Source of the DNA: an uncultured delta proteobacterium | GTDB lineage: Bacteria > RBG-13-61-14 > DRUE01 | Assembly: GCA_903897985.1 (NCBI GenBank) | Contig: CAIUDS010000772.1 | Coordinates: forward strand, 1 to 7,970 | Length of the DNA stretch: 7,970 nucleotides | Direction: 5' to 3' | Part shown: piece by piece, positions 1 to 5,575 of the stretch | Position numbering within the stretch: position 1 is the stretch's first letter | How the letters are laid out: each line of letters begins with the position of its first letter | Notes under the pieces: model-generated | The model's database searches: none | What the model saw: only the letters and a program-made list of their open reading frames with translations | Told to the model about the DNA's origin: nothing | Translations under genes and position numbers: made by a program

Positions 1-1066
1 GCCGCGAAATATATTCGTAATATCGCGGAGACTGGATGATTTCGCCAAGCGCGAGCACGAACAGCGACACAATGGCGCCGATCACGGTAGGCCAGAAGGC
101 AAGAATGAGCCACGAAGAGGAAGTAATGAGCGTGCCTAAAATTATGGCTTGAAACGTAGGGATCTTGCGGGTCAGGAGATTGAGCCAGGACCCCGGATGC
201 GATTCCACCCAACTTTGCCACTGCTCCAGGTAATAGCGGTTTTGCGCGCTCGGTTTTTCCGCGCCGGCCTCGAGCACCGACCGCGCCTGCAAACGGTCCC
301 ATCCGCCCGCGGGACGCAGATAGGGAATGCCGGGCGAGTCCGGGTTGTTGCCCAGGTAAAAGTTCAGCCCGAAATTTTTCTGCGCCACCACCAGGTCTTG
401 CTCGGCATAATAGTTCTGCCAGGCGAGCGGGGCCAGGGCCAGCAACAGCCCGAGCAGGAAAGCCGGAATGAGGACGGCCGCTTTTTTCCAGCCGCGGCTG
501 AGGCCGAGCCAGAGCAGGAATCCCGGAAAAACGCTCAGCACCAGCGGCCAGAACATGCCGGCCAGGCTCAAAGAAAGGCCCGAGCCGAAGGTCCAGACCG
601 GCGAATGCTTTTCCTGCTGCAAAATCAGGAGCACGCTCAAAAGCAGAAAGAATATGTTGAGAGTGGGAGGGAGCAGCCGGGTCTGGAAATAAACCATGGG
701 CCAGAACCACGCGGCCAGCAACGCGGAGAGCAAGGCGGCCGGGCGGCCGAAAATTTTGCGCGCGATCAGGAAAATCAGGAGGACATTGAGGGTTGAGATC
801 AGGGATTGAAGCAGCCGGCCGGCAAGGTAAGGCTGGGGCAGGAACTTGTGACTGAAAGCGAGAAAAAAGGGGTATCCGGGCGAATGGAGCGGGACATAGG
901 TCCGGAGGATGATCCCCTCGGAGATTTCCTTGGCCCATCCGTCATATTCCATCTCGTCCAACTGCGGATGCTCGAACACCGGAAATTTCTTGAACTCCCA
1001 GACCGCGGCCACCCGGATCAACAGCGCCAGCGCCAGAATGATCAGAAGGGGAGCGGCTTTCCTCAT
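1..1066 (-). CDS. PMT/GT39-type membrane glycosyltransferase (ArnT-like), C-terminus beyond the left edge
   Basis: The minus frame is open from the ATG at 1066 to the window edge, giving about 355 residues without a stop. The N-terminus is a basic-hydrophobic signal anchor (MRKAAPLLIILALALLIR). It is followed by an acidic lumenal-loop motif, LDEMEYDGWA (about residues 36-45), and HSPGYPFFLAF (61-71), the pattern of dolichyl-phosphate-mannose/ArnT-like transferases (PMT_2). Many Leu/Phe/Trp-rich membrane segments follow, with a large hydrophilic loop at about 205-290. Such enzymes move a sugar from a polyprenyl-phosphate donor to an acceptor on the outer face of the cytoplasmic membrane; donor and acceptor cannot be read here. 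The start is fixed because an in-frame TAG lies at 1070-1072. No Shine-Dalgarno sequence is visible. A TACAAT at 1074-1079 (minus) lies only 7 nt before the ATG, so a leaderless transcript is possible. Family is fairly sure, substrate unknown. Confidence 0.8.
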   Translation of the reverse strand, partial: MRKAAPLLIILALALLIRVAAVWEFKKFPVFEHPQLDEMEYDGWAKEISEGIILRTYVPLHSPGYPFFLAFSHKFLPQPYLAGRLLQSLISTLNVLLIFLIARKIFGRPAALLSALLAAWFWPMVYFQTRLLPPTLNIFFLLLSVLLILQQEKHSPVWTFGSGLSLSLAGMFWPLVLSVFPGFLLWLGLSRGWKKAAVLIPAFLLGLLLALAPLAWQNYYAEQDLVVAQKNFGLNFYLGNNPDSPGIPYLRPAGGWDRLQARSVLEAGAEKPSAQNRYYLEQWQSWVESHPGSWLNLLTRKIPTFQAIILGTLITSSSWLILAFWPTVIGAIVSLFVLALGEIIQSPRYYEYISR

Positions 1067-1197
1067 GGGCTATATTGTAATCGAGAGCGGCGAAAGCGAG
1101 AAACGGTTGATCGGTTTATACGGAACTCCCGAAAGAATCGCGCCGTTATCTATCAAATTCTTACTCGGAGCACTTAATAAATGACCCTTACTGCAAC

Positions 1198-1226
1198 CTG
1201 GATTCCCGCTTGCGCGGGAATGACAG
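1198..1226. repeat. REP-type hairpin, copy 1
   Basis: The stem ATTCCCGC (1202-1209) pairs with GCGGGAAT (1214-1221) around a TTGC loop, flanked by CTGG and GACAG. This is the widespread REP whose forward translation gives MPAKAGIQ or similar peptides and is often misannotated as a small protein. Confidence 0.8.
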
Positions 1227-1242
1227 ATGAAAAGCTACCATG

Positions 1243-1271
1243 CTGTCATGCCCGCGAAAGCGGGCATCCAG
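1243..1271. repeat. REP-type hairpin, copy 2 (inverted relative to copy 1)
   Basis: The stem ATGCCCGC (1248-1255) pairs with GCGGGCAT (1260-1267) around a GAAA loop, flanked by CTGTC and CCAG. Its reverse complement matches copy 1 at 26 of 29 positions. Two of the three differences are a compensatory T:A to G:C change in the stem, so base pairing has been kept. Together the copies form an inverted REP doublet 16 bp apart. Confidence 0.8.
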
Positions 1272-1346
1272 TTTCCCTTAGAATTTCTAACAAATTCATT
1301 GATAGGTGTAAACTATTTGGTGCTCCGAGTAATATCATCTGATCAA

Positions 1347-1784
1347 CTACTCCATGATTTCGCCGAGGATCTCCGCGGCCGACGAGACGAACTTGGGACA
1401 CAAAGTCGTGAACAGATTTTTTTCCAGGGCGATCTTGATCCCCGCGGCCGTGCTCAAATCGCATCCGAGCAAGTCGCGGCAAATGACGGTGCGGTGGCGG
1501 GCCTTGAATCTTTTTGCGAATTCCGAGACCAGTTGTTGGGTTTTTTCCTTGGCCGCCTGGTCCTCGAGTTTGCCCCGGCCGTGCTTCAGACCGATCGCCA
1601 TGAACGCGCCCGTGACCGCGCCGCAGACCTCGCCCATCCTCCCCATGCCCGCGCCGAACCCGCTCGAAATTTTCAGAAGCTTTTCCTCCTCAACCCCCAA
1701 CCCCTCCCCGCACGCCGCCAGCACGGCCTGCGAGCAGGAAAAGCCCTGCTTGAAAAGGTGAGCCGCTTTTTCAACTTTGCTCAT
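1347..1784 (-). CDS. C_GCAxxG_C_C family putative redox-active protein
   Basis: This 145-residue protein (MSKVEKAAHLFKQGFSCSQA...) has the layout of the C_GCAxxG_C_C family. It has an N-terminal helix with FSCSQAV, a glycine-rich stretch SGFGAGMGRMGEVCGAVTGA (about 41-60), then ICRDLLGC and LCPKFV. Cysteines are at about 17, 25, 54, 102, 108 and 129. The family is thought to bind metal or do thiol redox chemistry and is common in anaerobes; the reaction is not known. The frame opens upstream at an ATG at 1808, but the ATG at 1784 is preceded by GGAGGG with 8 nt spacing and gives the usual family N-terminus, so I start there. It lies 55 bp downstream of the membrane protein gene on the same strand, probably one transcript. 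Family assignment is firm; function is open. Confidence 0.85.
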   Translation of the reverse strand: MSKVEKAAHLFKQGFSCSQAVLAACGEGLGVEEEKLLKISSGFGAGMGRMGEVCGAVTGAFMAIGLKHGRGKLEDQAAKEKTQQLVSEFAKRFKARHRTVICRDLLGCDLSTAAGIKIALEKNLFTTLCPKFVSSAAEILGEIME

Positions 1785-1839
1785 AATTTTTGCCCTCCAT
1801 AAATCCATCCCCGCAGAGGGGAGCGGGGGCTCGACCTTT

Positions 1840-2499
1840 TCAAAGCGCCGGCGGGATTTCCATCACCGGCCCGGCCGCGGCCGCCAGCTCTCCGCCCAGC
1901 TTGCGATAGACATAGACCAGGGCCATGAAGGTCACCGGGATGCTGATCAAGAGTCCCACGAAGCAGGCACACATGCCGAGCAGGTTGACTCCCAAAAGCG
2001 CCAGAGCCAGCAAGAACAGGTCCCATTTCTTGCCCTGAGTGATTTCGCCGCTTTTATGGAGGGCTTCCATCACCCCGCATTGTTTGTCAACGATAAAATA
2101 GAGGATGAACTGGTATTTGAGCGCCCAGATGATGCCGGGGACGATCAGCAGGATTAGCCCGCCCAGCACGATCAGGCCGACGAGGATGGAGCCTAACAGG
2201 AACCGGAAGAACTGGTTGATGCCGGAGAAGAGGTCTCCGAACTCCGGTTTCTGGCCGTCGTGGATCTTCAAGGCGATTTTGATCAAGCCGATCTCGATGA
2301 TGATTTGCAGCACTGCCGCGACGAGCGAGAACGGCGCCGCCAACAAGGCATGGTCCTTGGTCAACCCCTGGGCGATCGCGTTGGGAATGCCGGTGATGGC
2401 GAAGCTCACTACCATCACCGCGATCAGGAACCCGAGATTTTTCATGGTGGTGTCCCATCCGTATCTCACCACTTCTCCGATTGTAAAATTTTGCGCCAT
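1840..2499 (-). CDS. Multi-pass integral membrane protein of unknown function (DUF975/YciC-like)
   Basis: This 219-residue protein begins MAQNFTIGEVVRYGWDTTMK, an amphipathic N-terminus seen in bacterial membrane proteins of the DUF975/GDPD-membrane-domain type. Hydrophobic segments lie at about 22-42, 52-77, 99-120, 121-138, 160-181 and 182-198. A conserved-looking VPGIIWALKYQFILYFIVD (about 120-138) is followed by GVMEALHKSGEITQGKKW, the usual signature of this fold before the last helices. No catalytic motif is visible. The start is supported by AGGAGG (2507-2512) 7 nt upstream of the ATG. It is the first gene of a likely two-gene minus-strand unit with the C_GCAxxG_C_C gene. A GC-only inverted repeat (1809-1814/1823-1828) lies between them but has no T tract, so it is unlikely to stop transcription. 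Coding status is sure; family assignment is by pattern only. Confidence 0.8.
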   Translation of the reverse strand: MAQNFTIGEVVRYGWDTTMKNLGFLIAVMVVSFAITGIPNAIAQGLTKDHALLAAPFSLVAAVLQIIIEIGLIKIALKIHDGQKPEFGDLFSGINQFFRFLLGSILVGLIVLGGLILLIVPGIIWALKYQFILYFIVDKQCGVMEALHKSGEITQGKKWDLFLLALALLGVNLLGMCACFVGLLISIPVTFMALVYVYRKLGGELAAAAGPVMEIPPAL

Positions 2500-2538
2500 T
2501 GCCTTCCCTCCTAGGTTTGAAATGTTTTCCTCTAAATC

Positions 2539-2567
2539 AATTTATCGCAAACCGCCAAGTTCGTCAA
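2539..2567 (-). promoter_or_regulatory. Candidate sigma-70 promoter for the membrane protein/C_GCAxxG_C_C unit
   Basis: Read on the minus strand, TTGACG (2567-2562) and TAAATT (2544-2539) are separated by 17 bp. A start near 2532 would leave a leader of roughly 32 nt that contains the AGGAGG site. The match is 5/6 and 4/6 to consensus. The rest of the 2500-2676 gap shows no clear plus-strand promoter for the flavoprotein gene. Confidence 0.4.
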
Positions 2568-2676
2568 AGCCGGCCTTTACCCGTTCCCCTTTCGGATGCG
2601 CTTTCGGCAAATCTTTTTGGGGGTGAACCGGCATCTAACAATTAAACGCTCTCAAGCGGAAGGGTATGTGGCAGGC

Positions 2677-3228
2677 ATGAAAGTATTTGGCATTTGCGGC
2701 AGTTTAAGGGAAGGGTCGTTCAACCGGAAGCTGCTCAAAATCGCGGTGAAATTCGCGCGCGAACTGGGCGGCGAGATCGCGGACCCGGATTTTAGCGCGG
2801 TGGATTTGCCCGTTTACAACTATGATGTCCAGGTCAAGGGCTTCCCGCCCATGGTGCAAAAACTCAAGGACCAGGTCGAGGCCGCGGACCTGCTCCTGAT
2901 CGCGTCCCCCGAATACAACTATTCCATCCCCGGCGGACTCAAGAACGCCATTGACTGGATCTCGCGCGGAAAGAATTCCCTGGACGGAAAGGTCGCGGCC
3001 ATTTTCGGGGCGTCCAGCGGCGGCCTCGGGACCATCCGCGGACAGTTCGCCCTGCGTCTGTGCCTGACCTCTGTCAATGCCCTGATTCTCCCTCAACCCC
3101 AGGTCCTGGTCGGAAACGGCGACACCGCGTTCAATCCCGACGACTCGCTCAAGGAACCCAAAATCGCGGAGCAGCTCAAGGAATTGATCCGGGCGAGCAT
3201 GGACGCCGCGGCCAAATTGAAAAAGTAA
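2677..3228 (+). CDS. NAD(P)H-dependent FMN reductase family protein (FMN_red; azoreductase/quinone/chromate-reductase-like)
   Basis: The 183-residue product begins MKVFGICGSLREGSFNRKLL, the beta-strand plus FMN-phosphate loop (GSLREGSFN, about 8-16) of flavodoxin-like NAD(P)H:FMN reductases. SPEYNYSIPGGLKNAIDW (about 77-94) is the signature that stacks on the flavin and forms the dimer surface. GASSGGLGT (111-119) is the third conserved loop. Members are soluble cytoplasmic dimers that pass two electrons from NAD(P)H to quinones, azo dyes, chromate or free flavin; the substrate cannot be told. The frame is open further upstream to an ATG at 2596, but that adds 27 residues unlike the family, so I use the ATG at 2677. 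The only SD-like bases, AGGG at 2661-2664, are 12 nt away, so initiation may be weak. Length is typical and the gene is intact. Confidence 0.88.
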   Translation: MKVFGICGSLREGSFNRKLLKIAVKFARELGGEIADPDFSAVDLPVYNYDVQVKGFPPMVQKLKDQVEAADLLLIASPEYNYSIPGGLKNAIDWISRGKNSLDGKVAAIFGASSGGLGTIRGQFALRLCLTSVNALILPQPQVLVGNGDTAFNPDDSLKEPKIAEQLKELIRASMDAAAKLKK

Positions 3229-3290
3229 AAATGACCGCCGCTGGCGCCCGGACCCGCCCGAAAATCTATAGCCCAGGAAATTAACTTATT

Positions 3291-3313
3291 GGCAATCCAC
3301 TTAGTGGATAGCC
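3291..3313. other. Perfect-but-one hairpin downstream of the FMN reductase gene
   Basis: GGCAATCCAC (3291-3300) and GTGGATAGCC (3304-3313) form a 10-bp stem with a single A/A mismatch and a 3-nt TTA loop. It is 62 nt after the flavoprotein stop and 49 nt before the next -35 box. No T tract follows, so it is not a classical terminator; an operator or a processed 3' end is possible. Confidence 0.4.
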
Positions 3314-3362
3314 GGTATGTGGTCCTCAACTCTTATACCAATCCTAACGCGATGCTTATAAT

Positions 3363-3390
3363 TTGACAAATTTCTATTAATTCCTATAAT
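3363..3390 (+). promoter_or_regulatory. Consensus sigma-70 promoter of the EEP-family gene
   Basis: TTGACA (3363-3368) and TATAAT (3385-3390) both match consensus exactly, with a 16-bp A/T-rich spacer. Transcription would start near 3397, giving a leader of about 20 nt that carries AGGAGG (3404-3409) 8 nt before the ATG at 3418. This is the strongest regulatory signal in the window. Confidence 0.8.
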
Positions 3391-3417
3391 TATTAAAAAA
3401 TACAGGAGGGCGGGACG

Positions 3418-4374
3418 ATGAATCATGGCCAAATTGACAAGGAACTTGCGCAGGGTATTTTGGAATTGCAGAACCGGATCGCGAAAGCGAAAATTCCTTC
3501 GTCCAAGCTGGACGAGAGCATCAACCTTGCGACCTGGAACATCCGGGAGTTCGGGAAAGTGCCCCGGAGAAAGGAATCCCTGCATTATATCGCCGAGATC
3601 CTGGGCCAATTCGATCTGATTGCCGTGATCGAATTAAGAGACAATCTTTCGGACCTGGAGCAGACTTTGGAGTATCTGGGTGATTATTGGAAGGTGGTCT
3701 ATTCGGATTTTATCATGGATGCCGGGGGTAACCGCGAGCGGATTGCTTACCTTTATGATAAACGCGCCGTGGTTTTTAACGGTCTGGCTTCCGGCGCGAA
3801 CCCTCCTCGCAAAAAAAACCAAGCCACCGGAGAATATGTGTCGGAGATCACCTGGTGGCGGCCTCCCTATGTGGCATCCTTTCGCGCCGGCAGTTTTGAT
3901 TTCGTGATCATCAGCGCGCATATCCGCTGGGGCAGCGACGAAAAAGCGCGGATCAAGGAGCTGGCGATGCTCGCCGACTGGGTTGACCAAAGAAAGAACG
4001 AAAAAAATTTCACTGACAAGGACATCCTGGTGGTGGGCGACTTCAACATTCCGGACCTGCAAGGCGACCTGTTCAAAGCCGTCACCGCCAAAGGGCTGCA
4101 GCTGCCGGAGCAGTTATGCAAACCGGACCTGGGTTCCAATCTGGAACAGAACAAACGCTATGACCAAATTTTGCACCTGCCGATTTATCCGAAAAGCTTC
4201 ACCAAAGCCGGCGGGGTATTGGATTTTTATCAAGGGGATTGGTCAAAATTATATCCCGGTGTTCAGCAAAACAATCAATATTTCACCTTCCAGATTTCCG
4301 ACCATCTGCCGCTATGGATTCAGATCAACACCGATGTTGAAGGGGAGAAGCTGGATCAAATTATCCACGGTTGA
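3418..4374 (+). CDS. Endonuclease/exonuclease/phosphatase (EEP) family protein, DNase I-like fold
   Basis: This 318-residue protein shows the EEP motifs in order: TWNIREFG with Asn41, the metal-binding Glu72 in VIELRDN, NRERIAYLYD (Arg108 and Tyr111), SAHIRWG with His168, VGDFN with Asp208 and Asn210, YDQIL with Asp249, and the catalytic ISDHLPLW with Asp295/His296. All residues needed for Mg-dependent phosphodiester or phosphomonoester hydrolysis are present, so it should be active. About 35 residues precede the fold as a charged helix; there is no signal peptide, so it is probably cytoplasmic. The family ranges from DNA and RNA nucleases to phosphatases; the substrate is not readable. Spacing between DFN and SDH is normal, and there is no fused domain. 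It has its own promoter and terminator-like hairpin and is therefore a single-gene unit. A stand-alone nuclease of unknown role is the best reading. Confidence 0.88.
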   Translation: MNHGQIDKELAQGILELQNRIAKAKIPSSKLDESINLATWNIREFGKVPRRKESLHYIAEILGQFDLIAVIELRDNLSDLEQTLEYLGDYWKVVYSDFIMDAGGNRERIAYLYDKRAVVFNGLASGANPPRKKNQATGEYVSEITWWRPPYVASFRAGSFDFVIISAHIRWGSDEKARIKELAMLADWVDQRKNEKNFTDKDILVVGDFNIPDLQGDLFKAVTAKGLQLPEQLCKPDLGSNLEQNKRYDQILHLPIYPKSFTKAGGVLDFYQGDWSKLYPGVQQNNQYFTFQISDHLPLWIQINTDVEGEKLDQIIHG

Positions 4375-4404
4375 GAGAAGCGACCGTGTTAATACCCATG
4401 CCAT

Positions 4405-4430
4405 AAGCCCCCTTCGGCCCAGGGGCTTTA
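4405..4430 (+). terminator. Rho-independent terminator-like hairpin after the EEP gene
   Basis: AAGCCCC (4405-4411) pairs with GGGGCTT (4422-4428) around a 10-nt loop containing TTCGG, and is followed by a short TTA run. It starts 30 nt after the stop of the EEP gene. The T tract is short, so termination strength is uncertain. Confidence 0.5.
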
Positions 4431-4442
4431 TCACTCGGGCGG

Positions 4443-4589
4443 GGTCTGTTTGGCCAGGACGGCGAGGCGGACGGCGCGGACCCGGCGATCAGCAAGGAGG
4501 CCGCGGAACTGGCAAGGGAATGCAACGATGATTTCCCCCGGCCCATCGCGCCGGCGCCGGCCGGGGTACTGACCCCTGACTATCTCTAA
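4443..4589 (+). pseudogene. Possible 3' remnant of an unidentified gene
   Basis: A stretch of about 48 codons ending at the TAA at 4587-4589 reads as a plausible protein C-terminus, with the segments EAAELARECNDDFPRP and GVLTPDYL. It has the same strong G/C bias at third codon positions as the intact left-hand genes, which argues against random sequence. The frame is closed upstream by a TAA at 4404-4406, inside the terminator hairpin. There is no start codon or ribosome binding site. I do not recognise the family. It lies directly before another gene fragment, so this stretch may be a graveyard of truncated genes. Confidence 0.25.
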
Positions 4590-4605
4590 AAAAGAGCATC
4601 CATAG

Positions 4606-4929
4606 AAAGCGGCAGTATGGAAGGGTTTGGAAAAAGGGTTCCAGATCGAGCAGGTCCCCAAGCCGAAACCCGGCGGCAAGGTGGTCATGGCGTCCTTGTC
4701 CTGGGAGCCGGTCCCGATCAACTCCATGACCTGCCTGAGCAAGGAACTCGAACTGCTCGCCAGCTTCAGTTATTTCGAGGAATTCGAGGCCGCGCTCGAC
4801 ATCATCACCTCCGACCTGTTCGACTTCCACTCCCTCATCACCTCCATCATCCCCCTCGAAGAATTCCCCTCGGAAATCTCCCGCGTCCGTTTCCCCAGCT
4901 CCGAGATGAAGGTCCTCGTGCAGATCTAG
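4606..4929 (+). pseudogene. C-terminal fragment of a zinc-type (MDR) alcohol/threonine dehydrogenase-like gene
   Basis: About 107 codons are open between the TAG at 4603-4605 and the TAG at 4927-4929. The product reads PKPGGKVVMASLSW, the last strand of the Rossmann domain. It continues with CLSKELELLASFSY, a segment FEEFEAALDIITS, HSLITSIIPLEEF and a final EMKVLVQI. This order (kel.l.gs..Y, ..al.ll..g, ..plIt...pLee, .KvlV) is the C-terminal end of medium-chain zinc dehydrogenases such as threonine or sorbitol dehydrogenase. The zinc-binding N-terminal domain and the GxGxxG loop, roughly 250 residues, are absent and nothing upstream resembles them. There is no ATG start; only a TTG at 4627 without a ribosome binding site. 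I regard it as a decayed remnant rather than an expressed protein. Confidence 0.6.
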
Positions 4930-5078
4930 GCTTTGGGAACAACGAAGTTCGGGGGTTAGGGGTTTCCTCCTTCGCTAAAGCTACAGAGGACGAGTGGGGT
5001 CAGGGGTTGGGAATTCGGGAACGCGGAACCTTGATCTCACCGCCGAGACGCGGAGGCCGCGGAGAATGAAATATGGGT

Positions 5079-5118
5079 CAAGGGTCAAAGACCCTTGTGG
5101 TGCAGGCTTCCAGCCTGC
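5079..5118. repeat. Two adjacent perfect short hairpins
   Basis: CAAGGGTC (5079-5086) pairs with GACCCTTG (5090-5097) around AAA. Four bases later GCAGGCT (5102-5108) pairs with AGCCTGC (5112-5118) around TCC. The second is the GTGGTGCAGGCTTCCAGCC type repeat found dispersed in many environmental genomes. No T tract follows. Confidence 0.6.
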
Positions 5119-5132
5119 CAAATCTTAACTAA

Positions 5133-5163
5133 ACCACAAAGACACAAAAGACACCAAGGAAAT
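5133..5163. repeat. Dispersed ACCACAAAG-type repeat
   Basis: The block starts ACCACAAAGACACAAAAGAC and continues with CAAGGAAAT. It matches 25 of 31 positions of the copy inside the methyltransferase reading frame (minus strand, 7540-7510), with most differences A/G. Confidence 0.6.
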
Positions 5164-5261
5164 TCATCCACCGATGACACTGAGAGCACAGAGAAGTTTG
5201 GGGTTGGGAATTCGGGAATTTCACTAACCACCAACCGCTATCAACTAACAACTGTTTCCTC

Positions 5262-5300
5262 ACCGCAAAGAACGCGAAGAACGCGAAGAACGCGAAGAAT
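5262..5300. repeat. Tandem 9-bp repeat, AACGCGAAG type
   Basis: After ACC, four 9-bp units follow: GCAAAGAAC, GCGAAGAAC, GCGAAGAAC and GCGAAGAAT. This is the same repeat family as 5133-5163 and 7510-7540. The units translate to runs of RTR, which accounts for the arginine-rich shadow reading frame here. Confidence 0.7.
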
Positions 5301-5313
5301 TCAATCTTGATTT

Positions 5314-5386
5314 ATCCGCAGATGGACGCAGCCTGTCCTTCGGAGCTCGGTAATCCGAGCGAAGTAGGAATGAACGCGGATAATTC
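5314..5386. repeat. CGCAGATG-type repeat split by a 38-bp hairpin insertion
   Basis: ATCCGCAGATGGACGCAG (5314-5331) and ATGAACGCGGATAATTC (5370-5386) are two halves of one repeat. The unsplit version, GCACGCAG directly joined to ATGAACGCGGA, is present at 5486-5505. The intervening 5332-5369 folds on itself: CTTC (5338-5341) with GAAG (5361-5364), and GCTCGG (5345-5350) with CCGAGC (5355-5360) around TAAT, with a GGA bulge. Confidence 0.6.
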
Positions 5387-5423
5387 GGCATTCGGATTTC
5401 GGGAATTTCACTGACCATATGTT

Positions 5424-5481
5424 TAATGTTTAGACCTGACCCCGCCTGCTCGTAATGTTTAGACCTGACCCCGCCTGCTCG
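5424..5481. repeat. Perfect 29-bp tandem duplication
   Basis: Units 5424-5452 and 5453-5481 are identical, each starting TAATGTTTAGACC and ending GCCTGCTCG. There are only two units and no spacer, so it is not a CRISPR. The perfect identity points to a recent duplication. Confidence 0.9.
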
Positions 5482-5505
5482 CGGATGCACGCAGATGAAC
5501 GCGGA
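5481..5505. repeat. Unsplit CGCAGATG-type repeat
   Basis: GCGGATGCACGCAG followed by ATGAACGCGGA. It serves as the uninterrupted reference for the split copy at 5314-5386. Both it and the tandem repeat ending at 5300 are followed by AGAATTCAATC or close to it. Confidence 0.6.
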
Positions 5506-5575
5506 GAATTCAATCATTATTTGGGCGGAGAAGGAAAAAGGCAAGATTTGACAGCGGCAACAAGTTTTAGAGATT

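Larger units (their letters stand above)
1161..1332. repeat. MITE-like palindromic element: 13-bp inverted repeats around a REP doublet
   Basis: TTACTCGGAGCAC at 1161-1173 is repeated as its perfect reverse complement at 1320-1332. Between these arms lie two REP hairpins and a smaller palindrome, GAATTT-CTAAC-AAATTC, at 1281-1297. The element fills most of the 280-bp gene-free stretch between the start of the glycosyltransferase gene and the stop of the C_GCAxxG_C_C gene. No exact target duplication abuts the arms; TATCA occurs at 1151-1155 and 1333-1337 but is offset on the left. It may be a small non-autonomous element, or a structured region used as a terminator for the minus-strand gene ending at 1347. 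No coding function is seen. Confidence 0.5.
4930..5575. repeat. Gene-free block made of short dispersed repeats and hairpins
   Basis: No convincing coding sequence is present in these 646 bp; the open frames encode low-complexity peptides from repeats. Recognisable parts, left to right: a TCCTTCGCTAAAGCTACAG element (from 4968; forward frame SFAKATEDE), a 19-bp direct repeat (5003-5021 and 5200-5218), an ACCGCCGAGACGCGGAGG-type block (5039-5066), two hairpins (5079-5118), AAAG-type tandem repeats (5133-5163 and 5262-5300), a split CGCAGATG repeat (5314-5386), an 18-bp near-identical direct repeat (5213-5230 and 5400-5417), a 29-bp tandem duplication (5424-5481) and an intact CGCAGATG repeat (5481-5505). 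Repeats of this style are common between genes in several uncultivated phyla. Confidence 0.7.

Noticed and set aside
149..1184. Several plus-strand open frames of 74-215 codons
   Set aside because: They are antisense shadows of the minus-strand glycosyltransferase; their composition (Arg/Gln/Glu-rich) is what antisense of a membrane protein gives.
1227..1802. 191-codon plus-strand open frame containing VMPAKAGIQ
   Set aside because: Its start is the translated REP hairpin and the rest is antisense to the well-supported C_GCAxxG_C_C gene.
1809..1828. GC-rich inverted repeat between the two minus-strand genes as a terminator
   Set aside because: A 6-bp stem without a following T tract, and the downstream gene has its own good ribosome binding site, which suggests read-through.
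4617..5069. 150-codon plus-strand open frame, MEGFGKRVP...
   Set aside because: It is out of frame with the dehydrogenase remnant and continues into repeat DNA (SFAKATEDEW), so it is not a gene.
5095..5310. 71-codon plus-strand open frame ending in RTRRTRR
   Set aside because: It is entirely made of the hairpin and AACGCGAAG tandem repeats.
5424..5481. Possible CRISPR because of 29-bp repeats
   Set aside because: Two units directly abut with no spacer, and no cas-like gene is present.
5260..5544. 94-codon minus-strand open frame
   Set aside because: It is made of tandem duplications and CGCAGATG-type repeats (RSSRSSRS at its end) and has no ribosome binding site.
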